DNA of 5,298 nucleotides from assembly GCA_012799425.1 (NCBI GenBank), contig JAAZLF010000480.1, positions 1-5,298 on the forward strand, in the 5' to 3' direction. The notes under the pieces are model-generated. The model was not told the DNA's origin. It saw only the letters and a list, made by a program, of their open reading frames with translations, and searched no databases. The first letter of the stretch is position 1; every line of letters starts with the position of its first letter. A program made the position numbers and the translations under genes. Below are positions 1 to 5,298 of this stretch, piece after piece. Source of the DNA: Actinomycetales bacterium (GTDB lineage Bacteria > Actinomycetota > Actinomycetes > Actinomycetales > Dermabacteraceae).

Positions 1-1
1 C

Positions 2-79
2 ATGAAGGCACAGATCGCCGAGCAGATCCATGTGCGCCGCGGCGCGGATGCCCGCTCCACGCTCACCATCACCGCCTGA
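2..79 (+). CDS. 3' end of an unidentified upstream gene (partial)
   Basis: An open frame enters from the left edge and stops at TGA 77-79. The visible tail is 25 residues, ending RRGADARSTLTITA. The ATG at 2-4 is probably an internal methionine, since a 25-residue gene with no visible upstream signal is unlikely; the true start should lie outside the window. Codon use is high-GC and consistent with coding sequence. The tail has no transmembrane segment and no motif I recognise, so no function is assigned. It runs in the same direction as the large surface-protein gene, with a 144-bp gap, so co-transcription is possible but not shown. Confidence 0.5.
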   Translation: MKAQIAEQIHVRRGADARSTLTITA

Positions 80-103
80 GCCCGCCGCCGCCCAGCCGGC
101 ACC

Positions 104-139
104 CAGCCCACCACTCAGCCCACCACCCAGCCCGCCACC
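104..139. repeat. Three tandem 12-bp units in the spacer
   Basis: Three adjacent 12-bp units, CAGCCCACCACT, CAGCCCACCACC and CAGCCCGCCACC, fill this stretch and differ at one or two positions. A degenerate 11-bp copy (CAGCCGGCACC) lies just before, at 93-103. The array sits between the end of the upstream gene and the start of the surface-protein gene, outside any supported reading frame. It could be a slippage-prone low-complexity spacer or a site read by a regulator; the sequence alone does not decide. Confidence 0.7.
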
Positions 140-223
140 GACAGTTCATCCGAAACCCACCCGCAGGCCGCCCAGGTCACATAGCGTCGAGCACGCCCCG
201 ATCCCCGCGACCCGGACTCCTCG

Positions 224-370
224 ATGCCCCACGCCGCCGCGCACGCACCTGCCCGACCCGTTCCCAGGACCAGACCCCAGCAACGATGGGTCGCGCTGGT
301 CGCGGCGCTCGCGCTGCTGTCCCCCTCCCTGCTCTCGCTGCAGGCCTGGCACGCCCCGCCCGCCGCGGCC
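224..370 (+). other. Signal peptide of the surface protein
   Basis: Residues 1-49 form a Sec-type export signal. The n-region carries Arg at 11, 15, 17 and 21, the hydrophobic core runs from about W22 to W42, and an Ala-rich end (A47-A48-A49) precedes E50, giving a good Ala-X-Ala signal peptidase I site. There is no twin-arginine motif. It supports the ATG at 224, since the core follows a basic start as expected. Confidence 0.8.
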
Positions 371-3300
371 GAGGTCACCGACGAGCAGCTCTCCCACGGC
401 GGGGTGCTGCGCGAGTCGCAGAACTACCGCGTCGCGCCCGGTCTGGACCTCACCACCTTCTCCCGTCTCGAGGAGGGCGGCTGGAACGAGGGCAGCGTGC
501 TCACCGCCGACCTGCGCGAGTCCTCGCTCTCGGTCGATGTGGCCGACGGCGGCGCCGTCACCGGCCGCGCACCCCTGCAGGACGTCATGCGCTCCGGCGA
601 GCGGGGCGAACAGGCCGTCGCCGCGGTCAACGGCGGCTTCTTCGACATCAACCACTCCGACGCGCCGCAGGGCACCTCGGTGAGCAGCCAGGGCGTGCGC
701 ACCGGCACCGCCGAGCCGCTGCCCGCACTCACCCTCGCGGAGGGCCGCGCCGCCGTCCAGGCCCTCTCCGCCGGCGGTGAGATGACCACGGCCGACGGCG
801 ACGTCCACGAACTCGCCGGGATCAACAACCCCGCCCTGCCCGAGCACGGGATCGGCGTCTACACCCCGGCCTGGGGCGAGTACACGCTGGACCGCCCCGT
901 CGGCGCCCCGGACGCGCCGGCGCAGGAGGTAGCGCTGGCGACCGTCGTCGAGGGCGTCGTCACCGAGGTCTCCGAGGTGCGCGAGAGCGCCGGTAACCCG
1001 GAGATCCCCGAGGACGGCCAGGTGCTGCTCGGCCGGGACGAGGGCGCCGCGCAGGTGGCCGCCCTCGAGGTCGGCGAGGAGCTCGACATCGAGATCGGCC
1101 CCGACCAGGACGTCGACCTCGGCCTCGCCGGCAGCCACCAGATCCTCAGCGACGGCGAGGTGCCCGAGCTGCCGGACGAGTCGCTGGTCACCGACACCCA
1201 CCCGCGCACCGCCGTCGGCGTCAGCCGTGACGGCAGCGAACTGTTCGTGCTGGTCCTGGACGGCCGCAGCAGCGAGTCGACCGGTATGACCCTGCCCGAG
1301 CTCGGGCGCATCCTCCTCGACATGGGCGCTCACAACGCCGTCAACCTCGACGGCGGCGGCTCCTCCGCGCTCGCCGCCCGCACTGCGGGCACCGAGTCCG
1401 AGGCGATCTGGAACAGCCCCTCGGACGGCGAGGTGCGCGAGGTCCCCAACGCCCTGGTCTTCTACTCCGACGCCCCGACCGAGGAGCTGGTCGACGTGGA
1501 CAGCGGGCCCGCCCTGGAGGGCGAGGACGCCGTCTTCCCCGGCCTGACCCGCACCGTCGAAGCCACCGGGCTCGGTGCGAGCCTCGCGCCGGTCATGGCC
1601 GACGGCGCGTTCACCGCGGACGGTGCCCTCGAGCTCGCCTCCTCCGACGCCGCCCGCGCGAGCGTGCGCGGCACCGCCCCCGGCCGCGGCACCGTCACCT
1701 ATGCCGCCGGCGCCCACGAGACGCGCCAGGAGCTGCGCGTGCTCGGCGAGCCGATCGGGCTGCAGGCGAGCGAGCGGTCCGTGAACCTGCCGGGCACGGA
1801 GGAAGGCCAGGAGCTCACGCTGAGCGGCTACGACGCCGACGGGCAGCGGGCCCGGCTCGAGACGGCCGACGTCGAGGTCAGCGTCGACGAGGGCTTCGAG
1901 GTCTCCGACGACGGCACCGGCACCTGGACCGTGCGCGCCACCGGACAGCACGAGACCGGCACGCTGACCTTCACCGCCGCGGGGCTCACCACCACCGTCG
2001 CCCTTACCCACGGCACCGAGGAGCAGCAGGTCCTGGACTTCTCCGACCTCTCCGGGCTCAGCGAGGCGGCCGACCGCGCCGAGGGCTCCTTCGAGGCCGC
2101 CGATGGCCCTGCGGGAGAGGACGGCGAGCCGATCCCCGCCGTGGGGATGAACTACGACTTCACCACCTCCTCCGCCACTCGCGGCTACTACCTCGTCGCC
2201 GAGGAGCCGGTCGAGGTCGAGGGCCGCACCCTCGCCTTCACCATGGACGTGCGCGGCGACGGCAGCGGCACCTGGCCGCGCCTCCAGGTCACCGACGGCA
2301 ACGGCACCGTCACCAACCTCGACGGCGACCATCTCGACTTCGAGGGCTGGCGCACCGTGCGCTTCACCGTCCCCGAGGGGCTCGCGCAGCCGCTCACCCT
2401 CGAGCGGATCCGCATGATGGAGACCCGACCCGAGGCGCAGTACGAGGGCGACATCGCCGTGGCGGAGCTGCAGGCGATCACCACCCCGCAGACCGACACT
2501 GCGCAGGAGAGCCCCGTCCACGATCCCGCGCTGCTCACGCACGGCAGTGTCGAGGAGAGACCCCAGCGGATCGCGGTGATGAGCGACGCCCAGTTCGTCG
2601 CCGCGGACCCGGACGGCCCCGCCGTCGACGGCGCCCGTCGCACCCTGCGCGAGATCCGTGAGGCCGCGCCGGATCTGCTGGTGATCAACGGAGACTTCGT
2701 CGACGAGGCGTCCCCGGAGGACTTCGCCCTCGCCCAGCAGATCCTCGACGAGGAGTGGGGCAGCGAGATCCCCTACGTCTACGTCCCCGGCAACCACGAG
2801 ATCATGGGCGGCGAGATCGGGAACTTCGAGGAGGTCTTCGGCGCCCCCAGCACCCAGCGGACCCTCGGCCGCACCGAGGTGATCACCCTGAACTCCGCCT
2901 CCGGCTCCCTCGCCGGCGACGACCTGAACCAGCTCGCGGAGCTCGAACGGCAGCTCGACGAGGTGGCCCGCTCCGAGAACCGGACCGGCGCGGTGATCTT
3001 CTTCCACCACCCGCCCACCGACCCCCTGCCCAGCAAGCTCAGCCAGCTGAGCGATCAGCGCGAGGCGCGCGCGATCGAGCGGCAGCTGGCCGAGTTCCGT
3101 CGCACCAGCGGGAAGTCCGTCGCGCTGGTCAACGGCCATGTGGGGGTGTTCCACGGCGCCGCCGTCGAGGGCGTGACCACCCTGATCAACGGCAACTCGG
3201 GCAAGGCACCCGCCGGCACGCCCGCGACCGGCGGCTTCACCGGCTGGACGATGCTCGGGATCAGCCCCGGCGCCGGCGCGGTGGGACAGGAGCCCACCAC

Positions 3301-4003
3301 GACCGACCGGGTCGGCTGGCTCGACGCCGAGACCCGGCCCTGGGTCGACGAGATCTCGGTGACCGGCAGTGAGCAGCTGCCCGTCGGCGGGGTCGGCGAG
3401 GTCGAGGCGCAGATCGTCCAGGACGGCACCGAGGTGCCCGTCGCCTGGCCGCTGACCTCCCAGTGGGACGGCACCGGCGTGCAGGTCGACACCGGCACGG
3501 TCCCGGCGGAGGGCGCCGACGAGGCCGAGGCGGCGGCAGTGCGGATGGAGCGCGCGGCCCCCTCCGCAGTGGTGCGCGTGAACCCCGCCACCGGCGAGAT
3601 CACCGGGCTCCGCCCCGGCACGGCGACCGTGCAGGTGACCGTCAACGGACGCACCGCCGAGCACGTCGTGACGGTGGCCGGGGACGGCCCCGGGCCCGCA
3701 CCCGAGGAGCCGGACGAGCCGGTCGAGCCGGGCGAGCCGGAGGCTCCCGAGGTGCCGGGGGACGATGACGGCTCCGGCTCCGGCTCCGATGCTGGCTCCG
3801 GCTCCACCGACTCCTCCGGCCCGACCGACGGGGCTCGCGGGGCGGGGGAGAGGACCCCGCCCGCGAGCTCTGCCGGCCAGGACGAGCCCTCCGGGCTCCT
3901 CGCCCGCACCGGCTGGGAGGGGGCCGCTGTCGCTGCGCTCGCTCTGGTGCTCCTCGCGGCGGGGGCCGGGCTCGTGGTGGCACGGCGACGCATGCGGAGA
4001 TGA
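224..4003 (+). CDS. Wall-anchored phosphodiester glycosidase / metallophosphoesterase, multidomain
   Basis: A 1259-residue exported protein. A signal peptide (about 1-49) precedes a NAGPA-type phosphodiester glycosidase domain (about 90-415) marked by NGGFF (136-140), HPRTAVG (326-332), LDGR (345-348) and NLDGGGSS (374-381). About 190 residues separate the first two motifs, so a sizeable insertion lies between them. Ig-like segments (about 420-600) and a jelly-roll-like module (about 603-755) follow. A calcineurin-like metallophosphoesterase domain (about 781-1000) has SDAQ (787-790), GDFVD (823-827), GNHE (856-859), HHPP (928-931) and GHVG (971-974). A BIG2-like domain (about 1042-1153), an acidic Pro/Gly/Ser stalk and a LARTG sorting signal end it. 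The family hydrolyses sugar-phosphate diester bonds; the phosphatase could then remove the exposed phosphate (inference). A likely site of action is the cell surface on teichoic-acid-like or other phosphoglycans; the substrate is unknown. The ATG at 224 is the only plausible start: an in-frame stop lies at 182-184 with no ATG or GTG between. The Shine-Dalgarno is poor, at most GGA at 214-216. Confidence 0.88.
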   Translation: MPHAAAHAPARPVPRTRPQQRWVALVAALALLSPSLLSLQAWHAPPAAAEVTDEQLSHGGVLRESQNYRVAPGLDLTTFSRLEEGGWNEGSVLTADLRESSLSVDVADGGAVTGRAPLQDVMRSGERGEQAVAAVNGGFFDINHSDAPQGTSVSSQGVRTGTAEPLPALTLAEGRAAVQALSAGGEMTTADGDVHELAGINNPALPEHGIGVYTPAWGEYTLDRPVGAPDAPAQEVALATVVEGVVTEVSEVRESAGNPEIPEDGQVLLGRDEGAAQVAALEVGEELDIEIGPDQDVDLGLAGSHQILSDGEVPELPDESLVTDTHPRTAVGVSRDGSELFVLVLDGRSSESTGMTLPELGRILLDMGAHNAVNLDGGGSSALAARTAGTESEAIWNSPSDGEVREVPNALVFYSDAPTEELVDVDSGPALEGEDAVFPGLTRTVEATGLGASLAPVMADGAFTADGALELASSDAARASVRGTAPGRGTVTYAAGAHETRQELRVLGEPIGLQASERSVNLPGTEEGQELTLSGYDADGQRARLETADVEVSVDEGFEVSDDGTGTWTVRATGQHETGTLTFTAAGLTTTVALTHGTEEQQVLDFSDLSGLSEAADRAEGSFEAADGPAGEDGEPIPAVGMNYDFTTSSATRGYYLVAEEPVEVEGRTLAFTMDVRGDGSGTWPRLQVTDGNGTVTNLDGDHLDFEGWRTVRFTVPEGLAQPLTLERIRMMETRPEAQYEGDIAVAELQAITTPQTDTAQESPVHDPALLTHGSVEERPQRIAVMSDAQFVAADPDGPAVDGARRTLREIREAAPDLLVINGDFVDEASPEDFALAQQILDEEWGSEIPYVYVPGNHEIMGGEIGNFEEVFGAPSTQRTLGRTEVITLNSASGSLAGDDLNQLAELERQLDEVARSENRTGAVIFFHHPPTDPLPSKLSQLSDQREARAIERQLAEFRRTSGKSVALVNGHVGVFHGAAVEGVTTLINGNSGKAPAGTPATGGFTGWTMLGISPGAGAVGQEPTTTDRVGWLDAETRPWVDEISVTGSEQLPVGGVGEVEAQIVQDGTEVPVAWPLTSQWDGTGVQVDTGTVPAEGADEAEAAAVRMERAAPSAVVRVNPATGEITGLRPGTATVQVTVNGRTAEHVVTVAGDGPGPAPEEPDEPVEPGEPEAPEVPGDDDGSGSGSDAGSGSTDSSGPTDGARGAGERTPPASSAGQDEPSGLLARTGWEGAAVAALALVLLAAGAGLVVARRRMRR
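3707..3742 (+). repeat. Four 9-bp units encoding an Glu-Pro-X stalk
   Basis: Four tandem 9-bp units of the form GAGCCGGNN or GAGCCGGGC encode Glu-Pro-X steps (residues 1162-1173). They form the start of the acidic, proline-rich stalk that would carry the catalytic domains through the cell wall. Such in-frame repeats can change copy number without breaking the gene. Confidence 0.75.
3770..3805 (+). repeat. GGCTCC hexamer repeats encoding a Gly-Ser linker
   Basis: Five copies of GGCTCC in 36 bp, three then two, with a single GATGCT hexamer between them. They encode Gly-Ser dipeptides with one Asp-Ala (residues 1183-1194), the flexible part of the stalk before the sorting signal. The identical codons in each step suggest recent slippage expansion. 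Confidence 0.75.
3899..4000 (+). other. LARTG cell-wall sorting signal (class E sortase type)
   Basis: The C-terminus reads LARTG (residues 1226-1230), then a hydrophobic helix (about 1231-1253) and the basic tail RRRMRR. This is the standard three-part sorting signal. An Ala at the second position in place of Pro matches the LAXTG motif known for class E sortases of high-GC actinobacteria (established for Streptomyces). Sortase would cut between Thr and Gly and attach the protein to the wall. The sortase gene is not in the window. Confidence 0.85.
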
Positions 4004-4112
4004 GCCACCCTCCTCGGCCGCATCCAGCACGGCTGGCACCGCTGGTCGCGGCGAGGGATCATGGGGAGTTCGGTCTGCGCCGCGACGGCCCGGACCCGCT
4101 CACCACGACCCC

Positions 4113-4117
4113 AGGAG
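4113..4117 (+). promoter_or_regulatory. Ribosome binding site of fabH
   Basis: AGGAG lies 7 bases before the ATG at 4125. It is the only strong Shine-Dalgarno in the area and fixes the fabH start, although the same frame stays open upstream into the surface-protein gene. Confidence 0.85.
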
Positions 4118-4124
4118 CTCCGCG

Positions 4125-5105
4125 ATGACCACCCCCGCTCGTCCATTCCCCGTGGCCCCCGGCTCGCCCGGCTCGCGCATCATCGGCACCGGGCACCACC
4201 GGCCCGAGAAGATCATGACCAACCATGACCTCGAGCAGCTCGTGGAGACCAGCGACGAGTGGATCCGCCAGCGCACCGGCATCGAGGAGCGCCGGATCGC
4301 GGCCGATGACCAGGACGTCGCGGATCTCGCCGCGCTCGCCGGCCGCGCCGCCCTCGACGACGCCGGCCTCGAGCCCTCCGAGATCACCCAGGTGGTCGTC
4401 GCGACCTGCTCCAACCACGAACGCTCCCCGAGCGCCGCCGGACGTGTCGCACAGCTGCTGGGGCTGCCCGGCCCGGCCGCCTTCGACGTGGGCGCGGCCT
4501 GCTCGGGCTTCGAGCACGCGCTCGCCGTGGCCGATATGTCGCTGCGCACCGGCGCCTCGAGCGCGACGCTCGTGATCGGCGCGGAGAAGCTCTCGGCCGT
4601 CACCGACTACACCGACCGCACCACCTGCATCCTCACCGCCGACGGGGCCGGCGCGATGGTGCTGGTCCCGAGCGAGGAGCCCACCATCTCGCCCGTGGTG
4701 TGGGGGACCGTCCCCGAGCTCGCCGACGCCGTCACCATCGACGGCGAGGGCCCGAGCTTCTCCCAGCAGGGCCGCCAGGTGCTCGGCTGGGCGCTGCGCG
4801 AGGCACCGAAGATCTCCCGGCAGATCGTGGAGGCAGCGGGTCTGACCATGGAGGACATCGACGTGTTCGTGCCCCACCAGGCGAATCTGCGGATGATCGA
4901 GCCGCTCGCCGCCTCCCTCGGGCTGCGGGAGGACGCGATCGTCGCCGACGACATCATCACCTCCGGCAACACCTCCGCGGCGACCATCCCGCTGGCCATC
5001 TCCCGGATGCGCGAGGCCGGGAGGATCCGCTCCGGGGCGACGGCGCTGCTGGTCGGCTTCGGCGGCGGGTTCTCCTGGGCCGGCCAGGTGGTGCGCCTGC
5101 CCTGA
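4125..5105 (+). CDS. fabH: Beta-ketoacyl-ACP synthase III (FabH)
   Basis: A 326-residue cytoplasmic enzyme that condenses an acyl-CoA starter with malonyl-ACP to begin type II fatty-acid synthesis; in actinobacteria branched starters are common. The catalytic triad is complete: Cys126 in DVGAACSGF, His251 in VPHQAN and Asn282 in SGNTSAA. The N-terminal core IIGTG (19-23) and SDEWIRQRTGI (43-53) match the family, with W46 and R50 at the places of the CoA-contacting Trp32 and Arg36 of the E. coli enzyme. The PSAAGRVAQ (102-110) and GAEKLS (152-157) stretches resemble actinobacterial FabH. About 14 extra residues precede the core. The ATG is chosen for the AGGAG seven bases upstream; the frame is also open back to 3765, but that part overlaps the previous gene. 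It follows the surface-protein gene after 121 bp without a clear promoter or terminator. The usual partners fabD, acpP and fabF are not adjacent within the window. Its stop codon lies in a 16-bp tandem duplication. Confidence 0.95.
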   Translation: MTTPARPFPVAPGSPGSRIIGTGHHRPEKIMTNHDLEQLVETSDEWIRQRTGIEERRIAADDQDVADLAALAGRAALDDAGLEPSEITQVVVATCSNHERSPSAAGRVAQLLGLPGPAAFDVGAACSGFEHALAVADMSLRTGASSATLVIGAEKLSAVTDYTDRTTCILTADGAGAMVLVPSEEPTISPVVWGTVPELADAVTIDGEGPSFSQQGRQVLGWALREAPKISRQIVEAAGLTMEDIDVFVPHQANLRMIEPLAASLGLREDAIVADDIITSGNTSAATIPLAISRMREAGRIRSGATALLVGFGGGFSWAGQVVRLP

Positions 5106-5298
5106 CGGCGGCCCGCCCTGACGGCGGCCCCCAGGGCGCGCTCCCTACCCCCGGGGCATCCTCCGGCGCGCCCTGCTGCCGTCGCTCGCGCACGAACAGC
5201 GGCAGCCCGAGCCGCGTCGCCAGCGGTGCGCACAGCACCCCCGCCCACGCACCGACCGTGTTCGCGATCAGATCCTCGACATCCGCGATGCGCACCCC
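4957..5298 (-). CDS. VanZ-like membrane protein, C-terminal part
   Basis: The minus-strand frame enters from the right edge and reads RIADVEDLIANTVGAWAG, then a hydrophobic stretch and a basic end (RERRQQ). The Asp-(V)-x-Asp-Leu-(I)-x-Asn-Thr-(V)-Gly pattern followed by the last membrane helix is typical of the C-terminus of VanZ-family proteins, small membrane proteins named after a teicoplanin-resistance factor; most have no known function. The N-terminal helices lie outside the window, and the GTG at 5295 is probably internal. As given, the frame runs on to a TGA at 4957-4959 and overlaps the fabH 3' end by 149 bp. The added tail is rich in Arg, Pro and Gly and looks like antisense reading. 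Losing one G from the five-G run (complement of 5148-5152) would put TAG (complement of 5145-5147) in frame and end the protein at a natural length. The real end is therefore uncertain; the VanZ-like part (about 5160-5298) is firmer than the tail. Confidence 0.6.
   Translation of the reverse strand, partial: GVRIADVEDLIANTVGAWAGVLCAPLATRLGLPLFVRERRQQGAPEDAPGVGSAPWGPPSGRAAVRAGAPPGRPRRTRRRSRPAAPSPRSGSSRPRASGRWPAGWSPRRCCRR
5099..5130. repeat. Perfect 16-bp tandem duplication across the fabH stop
   Basis: The 16-bp unit GCCCTGACGGCGGCCC occurs at 5099-5114 and again, without a mismatch, at 5115-5130. The first copy holds the fabH TGA (5103-5105). As 16 is not a multiple of 3, a gain or loss of one copy shifts the frame of any gene read through on the minus strand. 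Confidence 0.9.
5132..5175. terminator. Inverted repeat after fabH, possible bidirectional terminator
   Basis: CAGGGCGCGC (5132-5141) and GCGCGCCCTG (5166-5175) are exact reverse complements, giving a 10-bp GC-only-but-one stem with a 24-base loop. It lies 27 bases after the fabH stop, between converging genes, where a shared terminator is expected. There is no T-run on either side, and the right arm overlaps the end of the VanZ-like gene, so a role in termination is an inference. Confidence 0.4.

Noticed and set aside
182..187. TAGCGT as a -10 box for the surface-protein gene
   Set aside because: No -35 element at a proper distance; the nearest candidate, TTCATC at 145-150, is 31 bases away.
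30..683. Plus-strand frame giving a Pro/Arg/Ser-rich protein
   Set aside because: Low-complexity translation of C-rich DNA in the wrong frame; it overlaps the start and signal peptide of the supported gene.
4024..4036. Small hairpin CCAGC-ACG-GCTGG after the surface-protein gene, as a terminator
   Set aside because: Only five base pairs with no T-run; too weak to claim in such GC-rich DNA.
146..4039. A 1297-codon open frame on the minus strand opposite the surface-protein gene
   Set aside because: It is codon-aligned with the sense gene. Its stops would need TTA, CTA or TCA codons in the sense frame, which this GC-rich gene lacks. The protein is Gly/Ala/Val/Asp/Leu-rich with no family motif, while the sense frame has clear domains.
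3765..4124. Upstream extension of the fabH frame
   Set aside because: It overlaps the stalk and sorting signal of the previous gene, has Pro/Arg-rich low-complexity sequence, and the AGGAG before 4125 marks the real start.
4059..4877. A 272-codon minus-strand frame opposite fabH
   Set aside because: Antisense shadow with no recognisable motif; the sense strand carries a complete FabH.

Overview
The window comes from a very GC-rich bacterium. Third codon positions are almost all G or C, and the 1259-codon gene in the middle contains no TTA, CTA or TCA codon. The FabH protein has actinobacterial-type motifs, and the large surface protein ends in a class E sortase signal (LARTG). Together these point to a high-GC actinobacterium; Brachybacterium or another Dermabacteraceae member would fit, but genus is a guess from composition and gene style.

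Layout, left to right. (1) Positions 2-79 hold the last 25 codons of an unidentified plus-strand gene. (2) Positions 80-223 are a C-rich spacer with three tandem 12-bp units and no clear promoter. (3) Positions 224-4003 encode one large exported protein. Its order is signal peptide, phosphodiester glycosidase (NAGPA-type) domain, Ig-like segments, a jelly-roll-like module, a calcineurin-like metallophosphoesterase domain, a BIG2-like domain, an acidic Pro/Gly/Ser stalk, and LARTG plus a membrane helix and Arg-rich tail. (4) A 121-bp spacer ends in a good ribosome binding site. (5) Positions 4125-5105 encode FabH (beta-ketoacyl-ACP synthase III) with an intact Cys-His-Asn triad. (6) The fabH stop codon lies in a perfect 16-bp tandem duplication, followed by a 10-bp inverted repeat. 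(7) The C-terminal end of a VanZ-like membrane protein enters on the minus strand from the right edge. As written it reads 149 bp into the 3' end of fabH.

How the genes relate. FabH starts fatty-acid synthesis. The large protein is probably a wall-anchored enzyme acting on glycans that carry sugar-phosphodiester links, perhaps releasing the sugar and then the phosphate. There is no strong sign that the two work in one pathway; they are neighbours on the same strand with separate translation signals. No RNA gene, CRISPR array, insertion sequence or phage element was seen. The points most worth following are the glycosidase-phosphatase fusion, the coordinated loss of two metal ligands in its phosphatase domain, and the disturbed fabH/VanZ junction.
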